This document shows positions 45,581 through 53,236 of a stretch of 64,000 bases of DNA, in pieces (position 1 is the stretch's first letter; the number at the start of each line of letters is the position of its first letter). The DNA is from Gemmiger sp. An87 (GTDB lineage Bacteria; Bacillota; Clostridia; Oscillospirales; Ruminococcaceae), in assembly GCF_002159185.1 (NCBI RefSeq), contig NZ_NFHD01000006.1, positions 62,001 through 126,000 on the forward strand. The letters run 5' to 3'. Position numbers and translations under genes: made by a program. Under the pieces are notes generated by a model. That model was given only the letters and a program-made list of their open reading frames with translations, searched no databases and was not told the origin of the DNA.

Positions 45581-46906
45581 GTGAGTCTTGATTTTCTGAT
45601 CCTCTACGAGCATACGGTGCGGGAATACGAAAGCGACCTTCTTTTGAAGCTGGAGCTGGAACGGCGGGGCTACACCGCCGAGATCCGCCAGCTGCTGGAC
45701 CGCAAAAAGCTGAAGTACTTCACCTGGAAAAAGCCGAAGGTTCTGGTGTCCAGCTGCATGTACGACAACGAAGCCATCAACAGCCACGTTTACAACAACG
45801 TGGGCAAGCTGAACAAGATCGTGAACCTGCACTGGGAGCAGATGCTCAGCGACACCCAGGAGGAAGGCGACTGGTTCAACATGGGCGGCAACGCCAAAAA
45901 GTGCGTGCAGACCTGCTGGGGCCGCCGCACCGCGGACCGGCTGATTGCCCACGGCATGGAGGAGAAAAACTGCCCGGTGACCGGCGCGGTGATGATGGAC
46001 TTCGTGCGGCCGGAATTTTCCGGCTATTTCAAGAACAAGGCGGACCTGTGCGCCGAGTTCGGGCTGGACGCCTCCAAGGAGCTGCACCTTTACATTTCCA
46101 GCTTCGGCTATGCCAGCATGACCGAGCAGGAGGTCAAAGAGCTGAGCGAGATGGCGGGCACCGACTTCAACGGCTTTGCCGCCACCAACCGGGTGAGCAT
46201 GGCCGAGACCCTGCGCTGGTTCGACGAGTATCTGGGCCAGCACCCGGAGGTGGAGCTGGTCTACCGCCGCCACCCCAGCGAGTGGAACAGCCCCCAGCTG
46301 GCTGAGCTGGCCAAAAAGCGGCCCAACTTCCATGTGATCTTCGCCTACGGTGTGAAGGACTGGATCATGGCGGCGGACTCCATCTCCATCTGGATGAGCA
46401 CCGCCATTGCCGAGGTGTACATGGCGGGCAAGAGCTGCCACATCCTGCGCCCGGCTCCCATCGAGCACGAGTATGACCCGGTGATCTACGCCGGAGCCCA
46501 CTACGTGACCAGCTACGAGGAATTTCTCGCCGCCATGGCGGACAAAAACCCGCCCTTCCCCATCGCCCGCGAGGTGATCGAGGGCTATTTCGACCCCAGC
46601 GAGACCCCCGCCTACCTCCGCATGGCGGACCTGCTGGAGACCGTATATAAGGAGCCGCCCCGGGACGAGCCCATGGGCGAGGGCTTCACGCCCCATTTCA
46701 ACCTGCTCAAGTTCTTCGCGCTGTGGGGAGTTCACATCCTGTTCGCCCTTCGTCTGCCCCCGAAAAAGGTGTTCTTCTTCCACAAGGGGCTGGCGGATTT
46801 TGCACAGCGCATCTACGGTTATGTGGAAAAAGCCTATGTGCCCAAGGCGCAGATCAAAGCCATGGAGGACAAGATCCGCCCCTTTGTGATGAAAGGGGGC
46901 AAGTAA
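45581..46906 (+). CDS. GT-B-like surface carbohydrate biosynthesis protein
   Basis: A 441-residue soluble protein similar to the surface-carbohydrate family of CDP-glycerol-transferase-like GT-B enzymes. The N-terminal half begins FLILYEHTVREYESDLLL and has an HWEQMLSD segment; the C-terminal half has VYRRHPSEWN and a nucleotide-site-like SISIWMSTAIAEVYMAGK. Members often occur with nonulosonic acid genes, so transfer of the CMP-legionaminic-type sugar is a fair hypothesis, not shown by motif. The start is GTG after AAAAGGAG. It lies between the SGNH and Wzx genes. Confidence 0.72.
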   Translation: MSLDFLILYEHTVREYESDLLLKLELERRGYTAEIRQLLDRKKLKYFTWKKPKVLVSSCMYDNEAINSHVYNNVGKLNKIVNLHWEQMLSDTQEEGDWFNMGGNAKKCVQTCWGRRTADRLIAHGMEEKNCPVTGAVMMDFVRPEFSGYFKNKADLCAEFGLDASKELHLYISSFGYASMTEQEVKELSEMAGTDFNGFAATNRVSMAETLRWFDEYLGQHPEVELVYRRHPSEWNSPQLAELAKKRPNFHVIFAYGVKDWIMAADSISIWMSTAIAEVYMAGKSCHILRPAPIEHEYDPVIYAGAHYVTSYEEFLAAMADKNPPFPIAREVIEGYFDPSETPAYLRMADLLETVYKEPPRDEPMGEGFTPHFNLLKFFALWGVHILFALRLPPKKVFFFHKGLADFAQRIYGYVEKAYVPKAQIKAMEDKIRPFVMKGGK

Positions 46907-46912
46907 CCTGCC

Positions 46913-48148
46913 ATGGAACGCCAGATGCGCCGCAACGTGCTGTTCAATACCGCGGGCAGCCTTTTGTTCTACATCTGCCAGGCAGCCATCACCCTGCTGG
47001 TCACCGCTCTGGCCGGGGCCGAGGCCAACGGCCTGCTGGCCACCGGCATGACCATCGCCAACGTGTGTCTTTCTGCCGCCAGCTACGGCATGCGTACCTT
47101 CCAGGTGTCGGACCTGTCGGGCAAATACACCGACCGCAGCTACCTGTTCAGCCGCTACATCACCCTGACGGCGGCGGGGCTGGGCTGCCTTGTGTTCTCG
47201 TTTATCAACAGCTATTCCGCCGAGCAGCGGTGGGTGATCTTCCTCTACACCGGCTACCGGCTGATCGAGAGCTGGTCCGACGTGTGGCACGGCTACCTGC
47301 AAAAGGCCGAGCGAATCGACATCGTGGGCATCAGCTTCGGGGTGCGCGGCATCGTGACCGCCCTGAGCGTGACCCTGGGTCTTCTGCTCACCAAGGACCT
47401 GGTGCTCACCCTGGCCATTCTGTTCGTGCTGAACGCCGCCTATGTGCTGGTGGTGGATATTCCCCTGGCCCGCCGCCGGGCGGATCTGAAGCGAACCGGC
47501 GGCGCAGGCGTGAAGGCTTTGCTGCTGGAATGCCTGCCGCTGGCGGTGTACGCCTTTCTGAACACCACCATCGCCTCAGTGCCCCGCTACTACTGCGAGC
47601 GGATTCTGGGCAGCGTGAAGCTGGGCTACTTCAACAACGTATTTTTGCCGGTGATGATCTTGCAGGTGGCGGTGATCTACCTGTTCGTGCCCTTCATCAC
47701 CACCTTTGCCCACCTGTGGACCGACCGGAACGGCAAGGGCTTTTACAAGGGGCTGCGCCTGTTGGGCGCGGCGCTGGTGGCCCTGTGGATTGCCGGTACC
47801 ATCGGCGTGGCCCTGCTGGGCCGCTGGGGGCTTTCGATTCTGTATCCCACCACCCCCGAGGTGCTGGACCATGCTCCCCTGCTCGGGCCGCTGGTGCTGG
47901 CCACCGTGTGCACAGTGGCGGCCACGGTGCTGTGCCATCTGCTCACCATCGCCCGGGAGATGCGGGGCCTGATTCTGGGCAATCTGGCGGGCCTTGCCGC
48001 CGCATTGCTGGCCAGTCAGCCCCTGCTGCGCGCCTTCGATGTGTACGGCGCAGCTTGGGCCACCATCCTGGGCATCGGCGTACAGGCCATCGCTCTGCTG
48101 GCCTTTCTTCTCGTTCGCTGCAAAAAGCAGTTCGCGGCTAAACAATAA
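46913..48148 (+). CDS. Wzx-like oligosaccharide flippase
   Basis: A 411-residue membrane protein with about twelve membrane segments and the N-terminal pattern NTAGSLLFYICQAAITLLVTALAG of the MOP polysaccharide flippases (Wzx/RfbX). It would move the lipid-linked repeat unit from the inside to the outside face. It is the last gene of the plus-strand export operon, begins six bases after the GT-B-like gene and is closed by a strong terminator. Confidence 0.88.
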   Translation: MERQMRRNVLFNTAGSLLFYICQAAITLLVTALAGAEANGLLATGMTIANVCLSAASYGMRTFQVSDLSGKYTDRSYLFSRYITLTAAGLGCLVFSFINSYSAEQRWVIFLYTGYRLIESWSDVWHGYLQKAERIDIVGISFGVRGIVTALSVTLGLLLTKDLVLTLAILFVLNAAYVLVVDIPLARRRADLKRTGGAGVKALLLECLPLAVYAFLNTTIASVPRYYCERILGSVKLGYFNNVFLPVMILQVAVIYLFVPFITTFAHLWTDRNGKGFYKGLRLLGAALVALWIAGTIGVALLGRWGLSILYPTTPEVLDHAPLLGPLVLATVCTVAATVLCHLLTIAREMRGLILGNLAGLAAALLASQPLLRAFDVYGAAWATILGIGVQAIALLAFLLVRCKKQFAAKQ

Positions 48149-48163
48149 GCGCAAAAAAACGAT

Positions 48164-48209
48164 AGCCCCTTCCCTTAGCCGTTGTGACATAAGGGAAGGG
48201 GCTTTTGTT
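48164..48209 (+). terminator. Terminator after the flippase gene
   Basis: A perfect 14-bp stem (AGCCCCTTCCCTTA with TAAGGGAAGGGGCT) with a 12-base loop is followed by TTTTGTT. The A-rich run before it lets it work for the converging SdpI-like gene too. Confidence 0.88.
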
Positions 48210-48242
48210 GTGCTTATCATTCGGTTGGTTGTTTCGTATGGG

Positions 48243-48887
48243 TCAGCTTTTCTGCATCCGGCGGCCCATCCAGTGGGAATAGATGCCCGGCACAATCATG
48301 GGCACCAGCCACAGCAGCATCCGGCCCGCATTCAGCGGCGAAAGCCAGCTGCCCAGCATCACTGCCGCACCGCAAAGGCCCCAGATGCCGCCGGTGACCA
48401 TGTGGATATGGGTCCAGTTCTCTTCACTGGCCATGGAAAAATGATCCTGCACGCCCCATCGGGAGCCGAAGGGGAGCTCGGCCACATGAGCCGCTACAAT
48501 CAGCACCGCCAGACCCACCAGGCCGGTCAGCAGCACCAGAATCTGGATTCTGCCGGTAAGATTCGCCCCGTAGATCACACTGTACATGGCCACGCTCAGC
48601 AGCGGGATCAGCCAGCCAAGGCCCTCCCGCAGCGCGCCCATCAGCCGGGGGCCAAGCACCATGCTGTGCACCGTGGCATACACCACCCAGTGCATCACCA
48701 TGAGCACGATGGGAATGGCGATCACTGCCCAGGGCTTGCTCATCAGGCTGGTCACCTCACCGGTTTCGCCGCTCCACTGCACCGCCATCTGCCCGGGCAG
48801 GCGGCCATAGGCCAAAAGCCCGGCCACCAGCGGCAGAGCGCAGGCCGCAAGGCCCGCCCAGAACGGGGTTTGTATCTGCTTTTTCAT
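48243..48887 (-). CDS. SdpI/DUF1648-family membrane protein
   Basis: A 214-residue protein with six hydrophobic segments. The first segment and LPGQMAVQWSGETGEV form the DUF1648 domain (about 10-60). The second half, with YSVIYGANLTG and MLGSWLSPLN, resembles SdpI, the immunity protein against the SdpC toxin of Bacillus. Many members have no toxin partner and an unknown job, and no toxin gene is seen nearby. The ATG at 48885-48887 follows AGGAAG; the frame is open much further upstream but without support. Confidence 0.8.
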   Translation of the reverse strand: MKKQIQTPFWAGLAACALPLVAGLLAYGRLPGQMAVQWSGETGEVTSLMSKPWAVIAIPIVLMVMHWVVYATVHSMVLGPRLMGALREGLGWLIPLLSVAMYSVIYGANLTGRIQILVLLTGLVGLAVLIVAAHVAELPFGSRWGVQDHFSMASEENWTHIHMVTGGIWGLCGAAVMLGSWLSPLNAGRMLLWLVPMIVPGIYSHWMGRRMQKS

Positions 48888-48980
48888 CCCACAGCACTTC
48901 CTTTCCTGCTCGGGCATCCCCGGACCGGTACCACTCAACGGAACGCACCGCCCATGGGATGCGGATATTTTTCTACTGTT

Positions 48981-49010
48981 ATCATACCGCCCGCTGCCAG
49001 AGGCGGTCAA
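48981..49010 (-). promoter_or_regulatory. Promoter of the SdpI-like gene
   Basis: On the minus strand TTGACC (49005-49010) and TATGAT (48981-48986) are 18 bases apart, about 95 bases before the gene. Confidence 0.6.
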
Positions 49011-49094
49011 CCCCGGCGGCAGGCGGTTTTGCGCCGTTTGCCCGGACTTTTGGGCACGGCGCTTTTTCGGGCGGGGCGGGGCGCTGTTTTGCAA

Positions 49095-49161
49095 AAAATT
49101 CATGAATTTTGCACCGGTGGCCCGGTGGGAATTTGTAATATGGGCCGGGGCATGCTATAAT
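49095..49161 (+). promoter_or_regulatory. Promoter and upstream palindrome of the amidotransferase gene
   Basis: TTGTAA at 49133-49138 and TATAAT at 49156-49161 are 17 bases apart. A perfect 16-base palindrome AAAATTCATGAATTTT lies at 49095-49110, 22 bases before the -35 box, and could be an activator site. The rest of the 335-base gap between 48887 and 49223 shows no gene. Confidence 0.6.
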
Positions 49162-49222
49162 GAAGCGACGGCACAGGAACCCCCTGTGCACAAGCCTTAA
49201 CTTCAAGGGAGGGGATCGACCC

Positions 49223-50344
49223 ATGAAATACTGTAAAAAATGTACCATGCCCGACACCCGGCCCGGCATCACCTTCGATGCCGAGGGCGTTTGCAGCGCC
49301 TGCCGCCACTACGAGAGCCGCTCGAAGGTGGACTGGGATGCCCGCTGGAAGGAATTTGAAGCCCTATGCGACAAGTACCGCGGCTGCAACGGCCCCGGCG
49401 GCTACGACTGCGCTGTTGCCGTGTCCGGCGGCAAGGACAGCCACTTCCAGGTGTACATCCTGAAAGAGGTCATGAAGATGAACCCCATCCTGTTCAGCGT
49501 GGAGGATAACTTCCCCATGACCGAGGCAGGCAAGCACAACCTGAAGAACATCAGCGAGGAGTTCGGCTGCACCATCATCAGCTGCAAGCCCAACATCAAG
49601 GCCCAGAAGACCCTGATGCGCGCCTTCTTCGAGAAGTACGGCAAGCCCACCTGGTACGTGGACCGGCTGATCTACACCTTCCCTCTGCATATGGCGCTGA
49701 AGTTCAACACTCCCCTACTGTGCTACGGCGAGAACGTGAGCTTTGAGTACGGCGGCAACGCCGACGAGGAGACCTACTCCGCCCGCGGCCAGATCGAGAA
49801 CGGCGTGGCCGTCGGCTTCCCCGAGGAGGAGCTGCTCAGCTACGGCGTTTCGGCCAACGACCTGGCCCTGACCAAGGCCCCCACCGCCGAGGAGCTGGCA
49901 AAGCTGGACCCCTTCTACATGAGCTACTTCCTGCCCTGGAACAGCTACAAGAACTATCAGCTGGCCAAGAGCCGCGGTTTCCACGACCTGACCCACGAGT
50001 GGGACCGCCGCCATCATGTGGAGAACTTCGACCAGATCGACTCCCGCGCCTATCTGGTGCACTCCTGGCTGAAGTACCCCAAGTTCGGCCATGCTGCCGC
50101 CACCGACTACACCGCCCGCTACATCCGCTACGGCCTGATGACCCGCGAGGAGGCCATTCCCCTGATCAAGGAGCGGGACGGCGCACTGGACCCCCTGTGC
50201 GTGCGTGACTTCTGCGAGTTCTGCGGCTACACCGAGAGCGAGTTCTGGGCCATTCTGGACAAGTTCTACAACACCGACATCTTCCACAAGGACGAGTACG
50301 GCCGCTGGGTGCTGAACCACCCCATCTGGGAAGAGAATAAATAA
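49223..50344 (+). CDS. N-acetyl sugar amidotransferase (WbpG/PseA/PtmG-like)
   Basis: A 373-residue protein that starts with MKYCKKCTMPDTRPGI and CSAC, a four-cysteine zinc site, followed by the ATP-pyrophosphatase loop VAVSGGKDSHFQ (about 71-82). More conserved blocks are GENVSFEYGG and the C-terminal CEFCGY. Family members convert a sugar N-acetyl group to acetamidino using ATP and ammonia; PseA acts on pseudaminic acid and PtmG is linked to legionaminic acid in Campylobacter. No hisH/hisF-like ammonia supplier is visible here. It has its own promoter and terminator, one gene away from the flippase. ATG at 49223 follows GGAGGGG. Confidence 0.88.
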   Translation: MKYCKKCTMPDTRPGITFDAEGVCSACRHYESRSKVDWDARWKEFEALCDKYRGCNGPGGYDCAVAVSGGKDSHFQVYILKEVMKMNPILFSVEDNFPMTEAGKHNLKNISEEFGCTIISCKPNIKAQKTLMRAFFEKYGKPTWYVDRLIYTFPLHMALKFNTPLLCYGENVSFEYGGNADEETYSARGQIENGVAVGFPEEELLSYGVSANDLALTKAPTAEELAKLDPFYMSYFLPWNSYKNYQLAKSRGFHDLTHEWDRRHHVENFDQIDSRAYLVHSWLKYPKFGHAAATDYTARYIRYGLMTREEAIPLIKERDGALDPLCVRDFCEFCGYTESEFWAILDKFYNTDIFHKDEYGRWVLNHPIWEENK

Positions 50345-50362
50345 TCACAATTTATGATTATC

Positions 50363-50398
50363 TGCCCCGCTTTTTCGCCAAAAAGCGGGGCATTTTTT
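50363..50398 (+). terminator. Terminator after the amidotransferase gene
   Basis: A perfect 13-bp stem (TGCCCCGCTTTTT with AAAAAGCGGGGCA), CGCC loop and a run of six T. Confidence 0.92.
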
Positions 50399-50429
50399 GT
50401 TTTTCTGGTAATATCGCGCAAAAAAGTGC

Positions 50430-50458
50430 TTGACAAACCGTAAATTCGACGGTATCAT
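50430..50458 (+). promoter_or_regulatory. Promoter of the metNIQ leader
   Basis: TTGACA at 50430-50435 and TATCAT at 50453-50458 are 17 bases apart, directly before the T-box leader. Confidence 0.85.
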
Positions 50459-50463
50459 AAACG

Positions 50464-50770
50464 CATACTATCATCCAAAAGCGAAGAAGAGAAGAGTAGG
50501 CTTTCGGCATCGACCCTTACTAGAGAGCCCCGACGGTGGAAACGGGCAGGGAACAGGAAGCTGAACATGGTCTCGGAGCTGCGTGTGCGAAGAGCATGAG
50601 TTCTAAGTGCCCGCCGGGAACGCCCGTTAAAGCGTCAGGCTGTAATCAGTTCATTTCTGCCGCAGCCGGAAAGGCCGTTGTCCCCGCAAGGGGCCGGTGA
50701 ATCAAGGTGGTACCACGAAGTCTGTTACAGGCTGTCGTCCTTGTTTTGTTGCAAGGACGGCAGCCTTTTT
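50464..50770 (+). ncRNA. T-box leader, probably tRNA-Met responsive
   Basis: The leader shows stem I with GAAGAGAAGAGTAG at its 5' side, AGAGAG before the apical hairpin and GGTGGAAACGG at the apex. The 3' side has GAACATGGTCTCGG, where ATG sits at the specifier position. The T-box sequence AAGGTGGTACCACG is at 50704-50717. The terminator pairs AGGCTGTCGTCCTTG (50729-50743) with CAAGGACGGCAGCC and a T-run to 50770. Uncharged tRNA would bind specifier and T-box and open the antiterminator. The Met reading agrees with the transporter genes downstream, but the specifier was placed by eye. Confidence 0.9.
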
Positions 50771-50820
50771 GTTTTGCCGTTTTACCGCCGGACCGAAAAA
50801 AGGAGAGAAAGAAAGCAATC

Positions 50821-51558
50821 ATGTTTGAGATCAAACATCTGTCCAAGATCTTTACGGGAAGCGCCAGCAAGGTGGAAGCCCTGCGGGATGTTTCCACCAC
50901 CATTCAGGATGGCGACATCTTCGGCATCATCGGCATGAGCGGCGCGGGCAAAAGCACCCTGCTGCGCTGCCTGTGCCTTTTGGAAAAGCCCACCGAGGGC
51001 CAGATCCTGCTGAACGGCAAGGACCTTGCCCACCTGAAGGGCAAGGAGCTGCTGGAGGCCCGCCGCCAGATGGGCGTGGTGTTCCAGGGCTACAATCTGC
51101 TGATGCAGAAGACCGTGGCCGAGAACGTGGCCTTTCCCTTAAAGCTCACCCCCTACAAAAAGGACGAAGTGGAAAAGCGGGTGGCTGAGCTGCTGGAGCT
51201 GGTTGGCCTTGCGGATAAGGCCCAGAGCTACCCCAGCCAGCTTTCCGGCGGCCAGAAGCAGCGTGTAGCCCTGGCCCGGGCGCTGGCATCCAATCCTCAG
51301 GTGCTGCTGTGCGACGAGCCCACCAGCGCCCTGGACCCCCTCACCACCAAGAGCGTACTGGAGCTTTTGCAGGCCATCAACAAAAAGCTGGGCGTGACGG
51401 TGATCATCATCACCCACGAGCTGGCGGTGGTCAAGGCCATCTGCAACCGGATGGTGGTCATCGACGGCGGCCGCTTTGTGGAGCAGGGCGACGCAGCTCA
51501 GATTTTTGAACATCCCCAAAGCGACGTGGCCCGCCTTTTGCTGGGCAAGGAGGAATAA
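50821..51558 (+). CDS. metN: Methionine ABC transporter ATP-binding protein
   Basis: A 245-residue ABC ATPase. Walker A GMSGAGKSTLLR, Q-loop VVFQGYNLLMQKTV, signature LSGGQKQRVALARAL, Walker B VLLCDEPTSALDP and the H-loop in IIITHE are all present. It powers uptake of methionine with the MetI permease encoded next. Unlike the usual MetN of about 340 residues it has no C-terminal NIL/ACT domain, which in E. coli senses internal methionine. The ATG at 50821 is chosen from homology to the family N-terminus; AAAGGAG lies about 15 bases upstream. It is under T-box control. Confidence 0.92.
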   Translation: MFEIKHLSKIFTGSASKVEALRDVSTTIQDGDIFGIIGMSGAGKSTLLRCLCLLEKPTEGQILLNGKDLAHLKGKELLEARRQMGVVFQGYNLLMQKTVAENVAFPLKLTPYKKDEVEKRVAELLELVGLADKAQSYPSQLSGGQKQRVALARALASNPQVLLCDEPTSALDPLTTKSVLELLQAINKKLGVTVIIITHELAVVKAICNRMVVIDGGRFVEQGDAAQIFEHPQSDVARLLLGKEE

Positions 51559-51562
51559 ACCC

Positions 51563-52231
51563 ATGGCAGAATTTTTCGCGGAGTACGGCAGCCTTTTGTG
51601 GGAGGGCACGCTGGAAACCCTTTACATGACCTTTGTTCCCACCCTGGTGGCCTATCTGATCGGCCTGCCCCTGGGCGTGCTGCTCACCACCACCAAGTCC
51701 GGCGGCATCATGGCCGCCCCCCGCTTCAACGCGGTGTTCGGCTGGTTCGTGAACCTGTTCCGCAGCATCCCCTTCATGATTCTGATCTTCTTCGTTCTCC
51801 CCTTCACCCGACTGATTGCGGGAACCTCCATCGGCGCAACCGCCGCCAACGTTCCCCTGTCCATCGCGGCGGCGCCCTTCGTGGCCCGCATGGTGGAGCA
51901 GAGCCTGGAGGAGATCGACGCCGGTGTTGTGGAGGCCGCCCGCTGCATGGGCGCCACCAACTGGCAGATCATCACCCGGGTGCTGCTGGTGGAAAGCGTG
52001 CCCAGCCTGCTGCGGGGCCTGTCCATCACCATCATCACCATCTTCGGCTACACCGCCGTGACCGGCGCGGTGGGCGCGGGCGGCCTGGGCAACATCGCCT
52101 TCCGCTTCGGCTACCAGCGTTACCAAAGCGACGTGATGTACGCCACCATCGTTCTGGTGGTCATTTTGGTGTGCATCATCCAGAGCGTGTGCAACCTGCT
52201 GGCCCGCAAGGCCGACAAGCGCAACCGCTGA
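51563..52231 (+). CDS. metI: Methionine ABC transporter permease
   Basis: A 222-residue permease with five membrane segments and the BPD signature EAARCMGATNWQIITRVLL, the coupling helix to the ATPase. FRSIPFMILIFFVLPFTRLI and YTAVTGAVGAGGLGNIAFRFGY are typical MetI blocks. The ATG lies four bases after the metN stop with AAGGAGG before it. Confidence 0.95.
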   Translation: MAEFFAEYGSLLWEGTLETLYMTFVPTLVAYLIGLPLGVLLTTTKSGGIMAAPRFNAVFGWFVNLFRSIPFMILIFFVLPFTRLIAGTSIGATAANVPLSIAAAPFVARMVEQSLEEIDAGVVEAARCMGATNWQIITRVLLVESVPSLLRGLSITIITIFGYTAVTGAVGAGGLGNIAFRFGYQRYQSDVMYATIVLVVILVCIIQSVCNLLARKADKRNR

Positions 52232-52243
52232 TCCCCTTTTGAA

Positions 52244-52296
52244 AAAACAGCGCCCCGCTTCGGGCGGCGCGCGAGCCTTGAGCCGGGTGCTGTTTT
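52244..52296 (+). terminator. Hairpin between metI and metQ
   Basis: AAAACAGC at 52244-52251 pairs with GCTGTTTT at 52289-52296, around GC-rich inner pairings, and TTTTCGTTTT follows. It may attenuate transcription into metQ or protect the message; the inner stem is imperfect. Confidence 0.45.
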
Positions 52297-52344
52297 CGTT
52301 TTATAACGCTTATTTCAATCCATCAACATAGAGGAGTGTGTATC

Positions 52345-53178
52345 ATGAAAAAACTGATTTCTCTGGCTCTGTGCGCCGTACTGGCCGTGAGCCTGGCCGC
52401 CTGCGGCGGCAAATCCGGCGGCTACAAGATCGGCATTCCGGCAGACGCCACCAACGGCGGCCGCGCCCTGCAGCTGCTGCAGGACCAGGGCATTCTGACC
52501 CTGACCGAGGGCGTGGGTCTGGAAGCCACCGAGCGGGACATCGCCGAAAACCCCTACAACGTGGAGATCGTTCCCATGGAGGCCGCGGCCCTGCCCAGCA
52601 GCCTGCCTGATCTGGACTTCGCCGTGATCAACGGCAACTATGCCTCCGGTGCCGGCATCGGCGACACCGTTCTGGTGAGCGAGGATGCCGAGAGCGTTGC
52701 TGCCCAGACCTACGGCAACGTACTGGCCGTGAAGGAGGGCCGGGAAACCGAGCCCGCCATCCAGGCGCTGGCCGCCGTGCTCATGAGCCAGGACGTGCAG
52801 GACTGGATCGCCGCCAATTACAACGGCGTGGTGATGCCCATGGGTGCTGAGGAGCTGACCATCCCTGAAATCACCGAGCCGGTCACCCTGAAGGTGGGCG
52901 CTTCCCCCAGCCCCCACGCCGAGATTCTGGAGTACGCCGCTCCCATCCTGGCCGAGCACAACGTGACCCTGGAGATTGTGGAATTCGACGACTACGTGAT
53001 GCCCAACACCGCCGTGGAGGACGGCAGTCTGGACGCTAACTACTTCCAGCATCAGCCCTATCTGGATGACTTCAACGCCGAGCAGGGCACCCACATCGTG
53101 AGCGTGGTCACCCCCCACTACGAGCCCATGGGCATCTACCCGGGCAAGACCGCCGATCTGAGCGTGTTCTCTAAGTAA
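52345..53178 (+). CDS. metQ: Methionine-binding lipoprotein
   Basis: A 277-residue lipoprotein of the NlpA/MetQ family. The signal peptide ends in the lipobox LAVSLAACGG, so the cysteine at about residue 20 would be lipid-anchored. Family features such as VEIVPMEAAALPSSLPDLDFAV, NGNYA and a second lobe with FDDYVMPNTAVEDG, LDANYFQHQPYL are present. The order of the two lobes looks permuted compared with common MetQ: the segment usually at the C-terminus (NGNYA) comes first and the YFQHQPYL lobe last. The ATG follows GAGGAG. Confidence 0.88.
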   Translation: MKKLISLALCAVLAVSLAACGGKSGGYKIGIPADATNGGRALQLLQDQGILTLTEGVGLEATERDIAENPYNVEIVPMEAAALPSSLPDLDFAVINGNYASGAGIGDTVLVSEDAESVAAQTYGNVLAVKEGRETEPAIQALAAVLMSQDVQDWIAANYNGVVMPMGAEELTIPEITEPVTLKVGASPSPHAEILEYAAPILAEHNVTLEIVEFDDYVMPNTAVEDGSLDANYFQHQPYLDDFNAEQGTHIVSVVTPHYEPMGIYPGKTADLSVFSK

Positions 53179-53205
53179 CCCCCCATCCCCAAAACGCAAG
53201 CAAGT

Positions 53206-53236
53206 AAAAAAGAGGAAGCCCGCATGGGCTTCCTCT
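53206..53236. terminator. Terminator hairpin at the left IS border
   Basis: An A-run is followed by AGAGGAAGCCC, GCAT and GGGCTTCCTCT. On the minus strand the A-run becomes a T-run, so the hairpin works for transcription leaving the IS. On the plus strand, where it should close metQ, the T-run is missing because the IS begins there. Confidence 0.75.

Noticed and set aside
44606-47302. 898-codon minus-strand frame across three plus-strand genes
   Set aside because: Spans the SGNH, GT-B-like and part of the Wzx genes in antisense and has shadow-frame composition.
48243-48887. SdpI-like protein as immunity gene of a toxin system
   Set aside because: No small secreted toxin or SdpA/B-like gene lies next to it; neighbours are a flippase and an amidotransferase with their own signals.
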